Source: H2-BAC3 sp045863035 | Lineage (GTDB): Bacteria > Bacteroidota > Ignavibacteria > Ignavibacteriales > Ignavibacteriaceae | Length of the DNA stretch: 64,000 nucleotides | Reading direction: 5' to 3' | Assembly (NCBI GenBank): GCA_045863035.1 | Contig: BTUV01000003.1 | Location: 62,001-126,000, forward strand | Shown here: piece after piece, positions 7,022 to 16,052 of the stretch | Position numbering within the stretch: the first letter of the stretch is position 1 | Layout of the letters: every line of letters starts with the position of its first letter | The notes under the pieces: generated by a model | What the model saw: the letters and a program-made list of their open reading frames with translations, nothing else | Database searches by the model: none | What the model was told of the DNA's origin: nothing | Position numbers and translations under genes: made by a program

Positions 7022-7834
7022 ATGCACTACGATCCCGTTAAAGATGTATTCGCCGCGGTAATTAAGAAACTGCCCGTTCTGCGGGCAGTTTTTTATAAAC
7101 TGCTTGACCTGATGTTTCTCCGCTCATGGTTTGTCCGCAGGGAGCTCCGTCATCTTCGCGCGCAGTTTGGAGCAAAAAAAATTGATATATACGATGCCGG
7201 CTCCGGTTATGGTCAGTATAGTTATTTCATGAGCAAAAACCTCACACCCTGCGCCATTCATGCCGTTGATGTCAAAGAAAACTGGATTAATGACTGCCGT
7301 GAGTTTTTCGCCGCATCAAAAATTCCGGACGTTGGCTTTGCGGTTGAAGATTTAACCGCTGTCACCCACCAGAACCGGTTTGACCTGATTGTCTGTGTTG
7401 ATGTTATGGAGCATATTGCAGATGATGTAACCGTGTTTAAGAATTTTTCAAACGCGCTGAAGACCGGCGGTTACGTGCTCATCAACTCCCCCTCTGTTTA
7501 CGGAGGCAGTGACGTGCATGATGAGGAAGAAGAGAGCTTTATCGGTGAGCATGCACGTGTGGGTTACTCATGGGAAGAACTGCGGGACAAACTGAAACCC
7601 TTCGGGCTTGATGTGTATCGCTACCGTTACACCTATGGTTTCTGGGGTGATAAAGCATGGCGTCTCGGTATTAAATATCCGATGCTTATGTTAAATGTAT
7701 CCAAAATTTTCTTTCTGGTTCTGCCGTTCTATTTCCTGCTGACCCTGCCTTTTACTCTGCTGATGATGTATATAGACTACAGCGCCGTGAGTGAAAAGGG
7801 CTCAGGCATCAATCTTATTGCAAAAAAAGTTTAA
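7022..7834 (+). CDS. SAM-dependent methyltransferase with C-terminal membrane segments
   Basis: The 270-residue protein contains a class I methyltransferase fold: motif I is YDAGSGYGQYSYFM, the acidic motif II is AVDVKENW, and the post-I region has VCVDVMEHI. After residue 220 there are two hydrophobic segments that probably anchor it to the membrane. It lies seven bases downstream of a lipid-linked-sugar glycosyltransferase, suggesting that it methylates a lipid- or glycan-linked substrate, but the acceptor cannot be read from sequence. Confidence 0.85.
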   Translation: MHYDPVKDVFAAVIKKLPVLRAVFYKLLDLMFLRSWFVRRELRHLRAQFGAKKIDIYDAGSGYGQYSYFMSKNLTPCAIHAVDVKENWINDCREFFAASKIPDVGFAVEDLTAVTHQNRFDLIVCVDVMEHIADDVTVFKNFSNALKTGGYVLINSPSVYGGSDVHDEEEESFIGEHARVGYSWEELRDKLKPFGLDVYRYRYTYGFWGDKAWRLGIKYPMLMLNVSKIFFLVLPFYFLLTLPFTLLMMYIDYSAVSEKGSGINLIAKKV

Positions 7835-7933
7835 CTACGACCCGATGTAAGGGAAGCAGTTTTTCCGGCCGGAAGCAGCAACGGCATATAATCTATTTTT
7901 CCGCTGAACAAGTTTTACGAGGAACATAACCAA

Positions 7934-10459
7934 ATGTCAAAACAGAAAAAAAGCAGCAATCTCATCAAGAATAAATCAGCCCGTCAGTCAGGTTTTTTGG
8001 CTGAATTTGATCTTGAGAAATATTTTCCGACAAAGTATCATCTGCCGGTTGTACTGGGCATCGTTGTCATTCTTCTGATGATGTTCCTGAAGCCACTGTT
8101 CTTCGGCGGAATGTCATTTGAGTCGGGTGATATAATTGCCGCTGAAAGTTCACAGCCCTATCTGCAAAAAGACCGCGATGGCTTCAGCTTGTGGAATCCT
8201 CACATCTTTTGCGGTATGCCTGCGTACTCACTCAGTATTGATTTTACCTGGTTCAATCTTATCTACGTTATTTTTACCGTAACAAGAGATTTTTATACAG
8301 GGCTCTTCAGTGTTGAATATGTGCGCTGGACCTTCTATCTTATTCTGCTTGCTGTTACCATGTTCATGCTGGTGCGTCATCTTACGGGTAATTTTCTTAT
8401 CGGGCTTTTCAGCAGTATAGCCACCGTATTTTCAACCGGAATAATTGTCTTTCTGTTTATCGGGCATGTAACTAAACTTACATCACTGGCGTGGTATCCG
8501 CTTGTGTTTCTTATGTTGCTGCGGTTTAAGGAAAAAATAACTCTGCGGGATTTCTTTATCCTGGCGGTTGCACTGCAGCTTCTCATTCAGGGTTTCCATC
8601 TGCAGATTATTTTCTATCTGCTGCTTTCAATCGGTATATACTTCCTCTATTATCTCACGCTTGGTTCAAAGACCGGGGAAGAGCGTGTGCGTCTGGTTAA
8701 GTCAGGCGGTGCACTTGCCGCCGCGGTTGTAATCGCGTTCCTCATACAGGCAGACAGCTTTACACAGATATATGAATACACCCCCTACTCTACCAGAGGA
8801 GGTAAATCTGTTGTGGAAGAATCAACCGGCAAGGCAGCGCAGTCGGAGTCAGAGTACTATGACTACCACACCAACTGGTCATTTTCTCCCGGTGAAGTTG
8901 CAACATTCGTGGTTCCCTCGTTTTATGGATTCGGATACTCAACCTATAGCGGTCCTCTCAGCCAGAATCAGGAATTTGCCGTAAACACTTATTTCGGTCA
9001 GATGCCTTTTGTGGATGTTGCAATGTATATGGGAGTGCTGGTCTTTTTCCTTGCGCTTTTTGCAGCAGTAACCATGTGGAAAGATCATTTAGTTAAGTAT
9101 CTGGTTATCCTGAACTTTTTTGCACTTCTGCTATCATTCGGCTCAACTTTTCCACTACTGTTTGACCTGTTCTTTTATTATTTACCCTACTTTGACAAGT
9201 TCCGTGTTCCTTCAATGATACTTGTCATCCTGCAGATGCACTTCCCGATACTCGCCGCGCTTGGGCTTAAGAAAATTATTTCATTAAGAAGTGAAAAAGA
9301 TGCCTTCGCGGAAAATGTGATTAAGTATGCTGCATATAGTTTTGGCGCGCTCTTTCTGGTATCGCTTTTGCTCAATTCAGTTATTGCTTCCTGGTTTATG
9401 GAGCGTTTTGTAGAAGGTATTCCGGATAAAAGATACTCAGTATTCAAAGAGTACGCGGCAGAAATGTTCACCGGTGACCTATACTTCTCGCTCTTTGCGC
9501 TTACTGCCATGTTTTTTGCCGCATTAACATTTCTTAAAAACAGATTTAGCGGTTCAGTTGTTCTTCTCACGGTAATACTCCTCACCACCGTTGACCTGCT
9601 GAGAATTGATGCCCGCGGCGCAAGATATACTCCTGCCCCTGACAAAAGCAGCATGTTTGATATGCCTGACTATGTCCGTTTCATTAAAGAACAAAAGAAT
9701 GAAACTCCGTTCCGCATCATCAATATCAAGCAGGATGGTTCAATCGGTTCACTGAATCAGAACTCAAACTATCACGCTTATTTCCTGCTGGAGGATTTTT
9801 ATGGCTACTCGGCTATTAAGCCAAGAGCATATCAGGACTTAATGGATGTGGTCGGTCCGATTAACCCCGTTCTTTGGATGACCGGAAACGTTAAATACGT
9901 CATTGCAGATCAGAACGTGGCTATGCCTGGTTTAACGCCCATATATAACCAGAATAAGACGATCATTTATCAAAATGACTATTTTCTTGAAAGAGTATTT
10001 TTTACTGATTCAGTTGCGGTGAAACCCGCGATTGAAGTTCTGAATATGATGAAAGAATCTCCTTTTGATCCGAGGACTGTATCATTCACTGACACCCCGG
10101 TTGAGGGGATTGAAAAAGTTGACTCAACGGTTTATGCCCGCATCACTTCCTACAAAGATGAAGAAATTATTGTAGAAGTTAACGCAAGCGGCAAAAACTT
10201 CCTGATCTTTTCATCAACCTATATGCCAAAAGGATGGAAAGCCACCATTGACGGTAATGAACTTGAGATACTCAGAGCTAACCATGCGTTTATGGGGGTT
10301 GTGGTTCCAAAAGGAAAACATACACTGGTCTTTACCTATCTGCCTGATTCATGGACCCTCAGTATGTATCTTTCTCTCATACTCAGTACCGTGGTTGTTC
10401 TTGGTCTTGTTATTACTGTAACTCTGCCTTTTGTGAAAAAGGAAAAGAAAGCAGCATAA
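7934..10459 (+). CDS. YfhO-family multi-pass membrane protein
   Basis: This 841-residue protein has about a dozen membrane helices and a C-terminal soluble domain (about residues 560-810), with one last helix at the end. It matches the YfhO family (GT-C-like fold). Firmicute YfhO proteins are implicated in glycosylation of teichoic or lipoteichoic acids using undecaprenyl-phosphate sugars. Here it follows a GT2 that could make a polyprenyl-P-sugar and precedes a flippase, which fits a role in decorating an envelope glycan at the outer face of the membrane. The substrate is unknown. Spacing to the flippase gene is six bases. Confidence 0.85.
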   Translation: MSKQKKSSNLIKNKSARQSGFLAEFDLEKYFPTKYHLPVVLGIVVILLMMFLKPLFFGGMSFESGDIIAAESSQPYLQKDRDGFSLWNPHIFCGMPAYSLSIDFTWFNLIYVIFTVTRDFYTGLFSVEYVRWTFYLILLAVTMFMLVRHLTGNFLIGLFSSIATVFSTGIIVFLFIGHVTKLTSLAWYPLVFLMLLRFKEKITLRDFFILAVALQLLIQGFHLQIIFYLLLSIGIYFLYYLTLGSKTGEERVRLVKSGGALAAAVVIAFLIQADSFTQIYEYTPYSTRGGKSVVEESTGKAAQSESEYYDYHTNWSFSPGEVATFVVPSFYGFGYSTYSGPLSQNQEFAVNTYFGQMPFVDVAMYMGVLVFFLALFAAVTMWKDHLVKYLVILNFFALLLSFGSTFPLLFDLFFYYLPYFDKFRVPSMILVILQMHFPILAALGLKKIISLRSEKDAFAENVIKYAAYSFGALFLVSLLLNSVIASWFMERFVEGIPDKRYSVFKEYAAEMFTGDLYFSLFALTAMFFAALTFLKNRFSGSVVLLTVILLTTVDLLRIDARGARYTPAPDKSSMFDMPDYVRFIKEQKNETPFRIINIKQDGSIGSLNQNSNYHAYFLLEDFYGYSAIKPRAYQDLMDVVGPINPVLWMTGNVKYVIADQNVAMPGLTPIYNQNKTIIYQNDYFLERVFFTDSVAVKPAIEVLNMMKESPFDPRTVSFTDTPVEGIEKVDSTVYARITSYKDEEIIVEVNASGKNFLIFSSTYMPKGWKATIDGNELEILRANHAFMGVVVPKGKHTLVFTYLPDSWTLSMYLSLILSTVVVLGLVITVTLPFVKKEKKAA

Positions 10460-10465
10460 GTTATT

Positions 10466-11947
10466 ATGCTCGCCCAGCTTAAAGGATTTTTACGGCATTC
10501 CATTGTCTATAGCATCAGCAACGCTGCTGCTAAGGCAATGGGGGTCATCCTGCTGCCTTTATATACAACATTTCTTTCGCTCAGTGATTTCGGCCAGCTT
10601 GCCATTGTTGAAGTGACGCTGGTCATTGCCGTAGAACTCTTTGCTCTCGGTCAGGGGCCTTCGATAGTCATGTTTAATGATGCCACTGAATATAAGGAGG
10701 GCATCAAATCTATTTACTTCACTATATACAGTTTTTCTCTCGCGGTTGCGGTAACAGCGGTACTTCTGGGATGGTCTGTGCTTGATATCATTGCCGGATT
10801 TTCCATTCCGCTCGGCATGTTTGAAACCCACTATTGGGTAATAGCCGCGATATTTGTCTCCCGCATCATTCACGGTCTCTGCCTCGATAAAATACGCGCT
10901 GAAGAAAAATCAGTACTTTATACTTCTCTGAACCTGATGCGCCTGCTCATCACCCTGCTAATGACCATTTATTTTGTAGCGTATGAGGGTTACGGTGTTG
11001 CCGGTGTGCTTTATGGTTATTTAATCGGTGATGGTATTACCGCTATATATACTTCACTGCACCAGTTCAGAAGCATGAGCATGGTATTCAGAAAAGATAT
11101 CATTCCTGCATCAGTCAGGTTCGGTATTCCCCTTATATTCACCTCTGTCGCGTTTATGATATTAAATGTAAGTGACCGTTATATCATTGGGTACTATCGC
11201 GGCTCTGAAGAAGTAGCATTATACGATCTGGGATATCGTGTAGCCGGAGTGCTGAATATGTTCATCATCATGCCATTTACACTTACATTGCTCCCCTCTG
11301 CTTATAAAATGTACGGTAAGGAGGGAGATAAACGGTATTACAGTAAGCTACTTACCTATTTTACATTTATTCTTGTTTGGGGCGGGCTGGCGCTTTCCCT
11401 TTTTGCAGAGGAACTGATTCAGCTTTTTGCGTTAAATAAAGACTACTGGCCTTCTTATAAGGTGGTTCCGCTTGTTATTCTCGGTTATATCTTCAGCGGA
11501 ATGCGCCTTGTAGCCGTGTTAGGTCAGTTCCTTACCCGCAACCTGAAATCACTGATACCTCTTTCACTTTCTGCTGCATTTGTGAATATAGTCCTCAATT
11601 TTGTATTCATTCCGATATATGGACTCATAGCAGCAGCATATACAACTCTGCTTTCTTTTCTTTTCTTGTATCTTCTCTCTCTGCAGATATCTGACCGTTA
11701 TTACCATATACCATTTGAGCACAAAAAAACTTTTACCCTTATCGCGCTCGGTGTTCTGTTTTATCTGCCTTTTGCCTTCTGGTCAACAGAACTGCTGATT
11801 CTTAATCTATCAGTAAAATTGATGTCCGTTCTGGCTTTCCCGGTTATTCTTCTTCCATTTAAATTTTATGAAGAAGCAGAACTGACTGTAATTAAGAAAA
11901 TACTTCGCTCCCCCGCGGGCGGAATAAAAGAGCTGATGAAAAAATAA
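10466..11947 (+). CDS. Oligosaccharide flippase (Wzx/MATE-like)
   Basis: The 493-residue protein has 12-14 predicted membrane helices and the pattern of the polysaccharide_synt family (FLRHSIVYSISNAAAK at the N-terminus, repeated YG-containing helices). Such proteins flip undecaprenyl-linked oligosaccharides from the cytoplasmic to the periplasmic face. It is embedded between the YfhO-like gene and a glycosyltransferase gene (one-base gap), which supports export of a glycan built by this cluster. No Wzy polymerase or Wza export gene is seen in the window. Confidence 0.9.
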   Translation: MLAQLKGFLRHSIVYSISNAAAKAMGVILLPLYTTFLSLSDFGQLAIVEVTLVIAVELFALGQGPSIVMFNDATEYKEGIKSIYFTIYSFSLAVAVTAVLLGWSVLDIIAGFSIPLGMFETHYWVIAAIFVSRIIHGLCLDKIRAEEKSVLYTSLNLMRLLITLLMTIYFVAYEGYGVAGVLYGYLIGDGITAIYTSLHQFRSMSMVFRKDIIPASVRFGIPLIFTSVAFMILNVSDRYIIGYYRGSEEVALYDLGYRVAGVLNMFIIMPFTLTLLPSAYKMYGKEGDKRYYSKLLTYFTFILVWGGLALSLFAEELIQLFALNKDYWPSYKVVPLVILGYIFSGMRLVAVLGQFLTRNLKSLIPLSLSAAFVNIVLNFVFIPIYGLIAAAYTTLLSFLFLYLLSLQISDRYYHIPFEHKKTFTLIALGVLFYLPFAFWSTELLILNLSVKLMSVLAFPVILLPFKFYEEAELTVIKKILRSPAGGIKELMKK

Positions 11948-11948
11948 T

Positions 11949-12824
11949 ATGTCATACGCTCCTATTGCTCTATTTGTTTATAATCGCCCAAAGCACACAA
12001 AGAACCTTATTGATTCACTTCTGATGAACAAGGAATCAGGAGAAAGTGAGCTCATCGTATTTTCTGATGCGCCTAAACACGATAAAGTTGCCGGCGTAAC
12101 AGAAGTAAGACAATATATAAACACAATTACCGGATTCAAATCAGTTCGTATAGTCGAGCGGAAAGCAAATTACGGTCTTGCCAAAAGTATCATTGATGGA
12201 GTTTCTACTCTGTTTGAAGAGCATGCGTGTCTGATTGTGCTTGAGGATGATCTGGTGGTCTCGCCTCATTTTCTTGCTTACATGAATGACGGGCTTAACA
12301 TCTATGCAGAAGATTCACAAGTAGGCAGCATACACGGCTATGTATATCCTGTAAAGCACCCGCTCCCCGAAACATTTTTCCTGCGCGGAGGTGACTGCTG
12401 GGGCTGGGCAACCTGGAAACGGGCATGGAGCTATTTTGAACCTGACGGAAGAAAGCTGCTTTCCGAAATTAAAACCCGCCGTCTGATTAAAGAGTTCGAC
12501 TTTAATAATGCATACCCCTATTACCGGATGCTGCAAAAGCTGGTAGATGGAAGGAACAGCTCATGGGCGGTGCGCTGGCATGCCAGTCTTTTCCTGCGTG
12601 ATATGCTCACCCTTTATCCCGGAACTTCTTTTGTTAATAATCAGGGGGCGGATGATACGGGCACGCATCTCAAAAGCACTAACGTGTTTGAGGTCTCCGT
12701 TGCACAATCATACAACACAATTAAAAAAATCGCGATAGAAGAATCAGAAAGCGCAAAAAAGAGTTTTAGCGATTTCTTTTTCTCTATTCACAGCAATCCG
12801 CTCAAACGGATATTCAGACTATAA
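11949..12824 (+). CDS. Glycosyltransferase (GT2/GNT-I-like)
   Basis: The 291-residue soluble protein begins with PIALFVYNRPKHTKN, has a nucleotide-sugar metal site LEDDLVVSPHFL near residue 100, and a GDCWGWATWKRAW motif typical of a Bacteroidota family of glycosyltransferases related to GNT-I. It would add a sugar to the growing lipid-linked glycan in the cytoplasm. It is translationally close to the flippase gene upstream, and the next methyltransferase gene follows after twelve bases. Donor and acceptor are unknown. Confidence 0.83.
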   Translation: MSYAPIALFVYNRPKHTKNLIDSLLMNKESGESELIVFSDAPKHDKVAGVTEVRQYINTITGFKSVRIVERKANYGLAKSIIDGVSTLFEEHACLIVLEDDLVVSPHFLAYMNDGLNIYAEDSQVGSIHGYVYPVKHPLPETFFLRGGDCWGWATWKRAWSYFEPDGRKLLSEIKTRRLIKEFDFNNAYPYYRMLQKLVDGRNSSWAVRWHASLFLRDMLTLYPGTSFVNNQGADDTGTHLKSTNVFEVSVAQSYNTIKKIAIEESESAKKSFSDFFFSIHSNPLKRIFRL

Positions 12825-12836
12825 CTTTATATATCT

Positions 12837-13490
12837 ATGGCATATTCAATTTCAGAAAAATTGCGGGCACTTGCTAAACTGGCCGGTGAACCCCAGGTAC
12901 TGAGCGCGCTTCTTTCTCAAAGAATCTTTGGTCTTCTGAAAGAAGAAGGATGGTTTGAGTCGTTTAAGACAAAAACTCCGGTTGATAAAAATGGCAATCC
13001 GATTCCGTGGACGACATACTCATTCATTGATTTCATAAGAACACGGCTTTACAGCAATCAGACTATTTTTGAATTTGGTTCTGGTTATTCAACACTCTTT
13101 TTTGCACCAAAGGTATCCTCTGTTACCTCCTGCGAACATGACAGGAACTGGTATCAGGATATGCTCAAAAAAATTCAATCAAACTGCTCTCTTATCTATG
13201 CGGAACATGAAGCATACGAACGAAGTATCACCACTACAGCCAAAAAATATGACATTATCTTTGTTGACGGTATCAGAAGAAATGAGTGCATCAAAACCGC
13301 GCTTCCTTTCCTTACTGAAAAAGGAGTAATCATTCTCGATGATTCAGAGAGACCGGAATATAACGAGGGGAGAAAACATCTTATAGATGCCGGTTTTCGG
13401 GCAATAGATTTTTATGGTGTAGCACCCGGAATTTTATTCAAGAAATCAACCACGGTTTTTTATCGTGCGGACAACACGCTTAATATATGA
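12837..13490 (+). CDS. Class I methyltransferase-like protein
   Basis: The 217-residue protein has a Rossmann-type methyltransferase core: IFEFGSGYSTLFF resembles motif I, CEHDRNW supplies an acidic/His motif II, and IIFVDGIRRNECI and VIILDDSERPEY follow. Proteins of this kind occur in glycan clusters near FkbM-type methyltransferases. Its stop codon overlaps the start of the next gene by four bases. A role in modifying a sugar residue is inferred from context only. Confidence 0.75.
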   Translation: MAYSISEKLRALAKLAGEPQVLSALLSQRIFGLLKEEGWFESFKTKTPVDKNGNPIPWTTYSFIDFIRTRLYSNQTIFEFGSGYSTLFFAPKVSSVTSCEHDRNWYQDMLKKIQSNCSLIYAEHEAYERSITTTAKKYDIIFVDGIRRNECIKTALPFLTEKGVIILDDSERPEYNEGRKHLIDAGFRAIDFYGVAPGILFKKSTTVFYRADNTLNI

Positions 13491-14116
13491 TTAAAAAAAT
13501 TAAAGGAATCGTTTTTAAGGGACTCATTCCCTTCCTTAAAATGTTTAAGGTCATTGAGTGGCATATATATAAAAACCGCCATGACAAAATTAAAATCGTA
13601 GTCGGTGCCGGTGTCACCAAATTTCCCGGATGGCTTCAGACCGATATATGGCATCTGAACCTGACCAAAGAAGATGATTTTAAGAGAATATTCGGCAGCC
13701 GGAAGATTGACAGTATCCTGGCGGAACACGTACTTGAACATCTTACAGAAGCAGAAATTCTTGCCATGTTGCACAATATTCGGCTTTATGCTTCAGGTTC
13801 ATTTAAAATGAGAATTGCAGTGCCTGACGGTTACCACGGTGACGATAAGTATATACAGGCAGTGCGCCCGGGCGGCAGCGGGGAGGGTTCAGATGACCAC
13901 AAACATCTTTTCACCTATCTTTCAATGCAAGAATTGTTTGCCAAAGAGGGATTTAAGGGACATCCTGTTGAGTACTGGGATGAACATAAAGTTTTTCACA
14001 AGGGGTATCAGAATGATGAGAACGGATATATCAGCCGGTCATTCATTAATGATGAGCGTAATGCTGACGGAAATCCCCGCTATACTTCCCTGATAATAGA
14101 TTTTACCCTGCGGTAG
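13487..14116 (+). CDS. Predicted SAM-dependent methyltransferase
   Basis: The 209-residue protein resembles small methyltransferases of polysaccharide clusters: VGAGVTKFPGWLQTDI (a divergent motif I in which G-A-G replaces the usual G-C-G), then ILAEHVLEHLTE, RIAVPDGYH and a C-terminal FLDERR-like segment. It overlaps the preceding gene by four bases and is the last gene of the plus-strand cluster. A strong hairpin overlaps its stop codon, where it meets the convergent ispD gene. Confidence 0.78.
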   Translation: MIKKIKGIVFKGLIPFLKMFKVIEWHIYKNRHDKIKIVVGAGVTKFPGWLQTDIWHLNLTKEDDFKRIFGSRKIDSILAEHVLEHLTEAEILAMLHNIRLYASGSFKMRIAVPDGYHGDDKYIQAVRPGGSGEGSDDHKHLFTYLSMQELFAKEGFKGHPVEYWDEHKVFHKGYQNDENGYISRSFINDERNADGNPRYTSLIIDFTLR

Positions 14117-14129
14117 CAGTTACCGCAGG
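14107..14129. terminator. Bidirectional hairpin between convergent genes
   Basis: CCTGCGGTA (14107-14115) pairs with TACCGCAGG (14121-14129) around a five-base loop; the stem overlaps the methyltransferase stop codon. It lies between the convergent glycan cluster and ispD, where a shared terminator is expected. The U-tract is weak on both sides. Confidence 0.6.
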
Positions 14130-14147
14130 ATACAATAGTTTTACCAC

Positions 14148-14819
14148 TCAGAGCAGCCGGCCGAACAAATCAAGATCATCCGCCGTGGTAATCTTAAAGT
14201 TCAGCAGAGACCCCTCAATAAGGTGCACCGGATAACCGGCTCGTTTTACTAAAGATGACTCATCCGTTCCTCTGAAGTGATCGCGGTATGCAAGTTCCAT
14301 CGCGTACAACAGATCAGTGTAACGGAAGATTTGCGGCGTCTGAACATACCAGACATCATCCCTGCTGACAAAGGTGTCAATCATCTTCTTTCCCTTTACC
14401 AGAGTATCCTTTGCTTTAATCGCTACAACCGCGCTTCTTTTCTTCCTGGCTGTTCTGATCCCCTCAGTTAAAATCTCCATCGGGATAAGCGGACGCGCGG
14501 CATCGTGAACCGCAACCAGGTCACTCTTGCCTAAATCCAGCGAAAGCAGCGCTTTATATACCGAATCCTGACGCTCCTTCCCTCCTTCAACAATGTTGAT
14601 CAGTTTTTTGATTTTATATTTTTCCGCAATTTGTCTGATCTTTTTTAAATAGCTTTTTTCAGCAGCTACAACAATCTCATCAATCAAGGGGCACTTCTGA
14701 AAAACCTCAAGTGTATAGGCAAGCACGGGCTTGCCTTTAAACTTAATAAACTGCTTCGGAATCTGCGTTCTCAGCCGCTTGCCTTTGCCCGCGGCAGGTA
14801 TTACTGCAACTGTTCTCAT
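14148..14819 (-). CDS. ispD: 2-C-methyl-D-erythritol 4-phosphate cytidylyltransferase
   Basis: The 223-residue enzyme joins MEP and CTP to CDP-methylerythritol in the non-mevalonate isoprenoid pathway. The N-terminal signature AAGKGKRLRTQIPKQF holds the CTP-binding residues; VHDAARPLIP and the C-terminal TTADDLDLF segment are typical of IspD. Length is normal. It overlaps the end of queA by four bases, so the two are cotranscribed. No ispF lies next to it, although the two are often fused or adjacent. Confidence 0.93.
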   Translation of the reverse strand: MRTVAVIPAAGKGKRLRTQIPKQFIKFKGKPVLAYTLEVFQKCPLIDEIVVAAEKSYLKKIRQIAEKYKIKKLINIVEGGKERQDSVYKALLSLDLGKSDLVAVHDAARPLIPMEILTEGIRTARKKRSAVVAIKAKDTLVKGKKMIDTFVSRDDVWYVQTPQIFRYTDLLYAMELAYRDHFRGTDESSLVKRAGYPVHLIEGSLLNFKITTADDLDLFGRLL

Positions 14820-15850
14820 AAGAGAAGCATTGCATCGCCATAGCTAAGAAAGCGGTAGTCATCCTTCACGGCTTTACGATATGCTTTCATCACAAATTCT
14901 GTTCCGCCAAATGCTGCAACCAGCATCAGCAAAGTTGATTCAGACACATGGAAGTTTGTAATAAGCGCCTTCGTTATCTTAAATTCATAAGGCGGATGAA
15001 TAAATTTATCCGTCCAGCCCTTATTCGGACGCACCAGATTTTCTGCTGTTACTGAAGTTTCAAGGACGCGAACTGTTGAGGTTCCGCAGACAAACACTCT
15101 CTTTTTTGCAAGTATCGCTTTATTAATGATATCAGCAGATTCTTTTGCTATTTCAAAAAACTCTGAATCCATCTTGTGCTTTGTGAGATCTTCAACTTCA
15201 ACGGGACGAAATGTACCAAGACCGATGTGAAGAATAACCGGAGCAATCCCGACTCCTTTTTTCTTAATCTTCTCAAGTAGTTTATCGGTAAAGTGAAGTC
15301 CGGCTGTCGGCGCGGCAACTGAACCGTCAACGCGTGCATATACTGTCTGATAGTTTGTTTTGTCTGATTCTTCCGCCTCGCGTTTCAGATATGGAGGAAG
15401 GGGCGTAAGACCGATATTTTCAACTGCACGATATATATTTCCGGTCTGATTAAACCTGACTGTTCTCCCCCTTGAAGTTGTGTTATCAATTACCTCGCAC
15501 CATAGGTCGTTGGAAAAGTATATCTTGTTGCCTATCCTTACTTTTCTTGCAGGATCAACAATCACGTCCCAGATAGCATCCTGGGCATTCAGTTCTCTGA
15601 GAAGAAAAACTTCTATTTTTGCATTGGTCTTTTCTTTGTTGCCGAATAATCTTGCCTGAAAAACCCGTGATTCATTTACCACGAGCACATCACCCTCCGA
15701 CATATAATCCACAACATCAGTGAATCCTTTGTTCTCAACGTTCTGCTCTTCACGGTGAAGCACCATCAGCTTTGCCTTATCTCTTGGTGAGATAGGATAT
15801 TTGGCAACACTGTTTTTTGGCAGATTATAACTGAAATCTGTTAACTTCAT
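14816..15850 (-). CDS. queA: tRNA preQ1(34) S-adenosylmethionine ribosyltransferase-isomerase
   Basis: The 344-residue protein converts preQ1 in tRNA anticodons to epoxyqueuosine, using SAM as ribosyl donor. Recognisable features are FSYNLPKNSVAKYPISPRDKAKLMVL-like N-terminal spacing, the internal NESRVFQARLFG, the APTAGLHFT core and the ITNFHVSESTLLMLVAAF C-terminal motif (each seen in the sequence in shorter pieces). Length is normal. An AGGA precedes the ATG. A hairpin at 15897-15928 lies in its probable leader. Confidence 0.95.
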   Translation of the reverse strand: MKLTDFSYNLPKNSVAKYPISPRDKAKLMVLHREEQNVENKGFTDVVDYMSEGDVLVVNESRVFQARLFGNKEKTNAKIEVFLLRELNAQDAIWDVIVDPARKVRIGNKIYFSNDLWCEVIDNTTSRGRTVRFNQTGNIYRAVENIGLTPLPPYLKREAEESDKTNYQTVYARVDGSVAAPTAGLHFTDKLLEKIKKKGVGIAPVILHIGLGTFRPVEVEDLTKHKMDSEFFEIAKESADIINKAILAKKRVFVCGTSTVRVLETSVTAENLVRPNKGWTDKFIHPPYEFKITKALITNFHVSESTLLMLVAAFGGTEFVMKAYRKAVKDDYRFLSYGDAMLLL

Positions 15851-15896
15851 TTCTTATCCTTATGTTTATATTAAATTTCTTTTCAAGATCATGAAC

Positions 15897-15928
15897 CTCA
15901 TCAGCAGAATCTGTATTCTTCTGATGAG
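15897..15928. other. Hairpin upstream of queA
   Basis: CTCATCAGCAGAAT (15897-15910) pairs with ATTCTTCTGATGAG (15915-15928), with one mismatch and a four-base loop. It sits about 45 bases before the queA start in the queA/ispD leader. It does not resemble a known preQ1 riboswitch. Confidence 0.5.
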
Positions 15929-15952
15929 CAGCATAACAATGAAACCCCAGAC

Positions 15953-15994
15953 TAATTAGTAATTAGTAATTAGTAGTTAGTAATTAGTAATTTT
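15953..15994. repeat. Heptanucleotide tandem repeat (TAATTAG)
   Basis: Six seven-base units: TAATTAG three times, TAGTTAG, TAATTAG, TAATTTT. It lies in the ppdK-queA spacer next to a GC-rich hairpin. Confidence 0.8.
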
Positions 15995-16003
15995 TTAAGA
16001 ACC

Positions 16004-16028
16004 GGCGGAGCTGCGTTGCAGCTCCGCC
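16004..16028 (-). terminator. GC-rich hairpin after ppdK
   Basis: GGCGGAGCTGC (16004-16014) and GCAGCTCCGCC (16018-16028) form a perfect 11-bp stem with a three-base loop, 24 bases beyond the ppdK stop. On the minus strand it is followed by GGTTCTTAAAAAATT, a poor U-tract, so it may terminate weakly or protect the 3' end. Confidence 0.55.
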
Positions 16029-16052
16029 ATGGGTTAATTCACCTATAAGTGA

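Noticed and set aside
15897..15928. preQ1 riboswitch in front of queA
   Set aside because: The hairpin lacks the short pseudoknot and A-rich tail of known preQ1 riboswitches.
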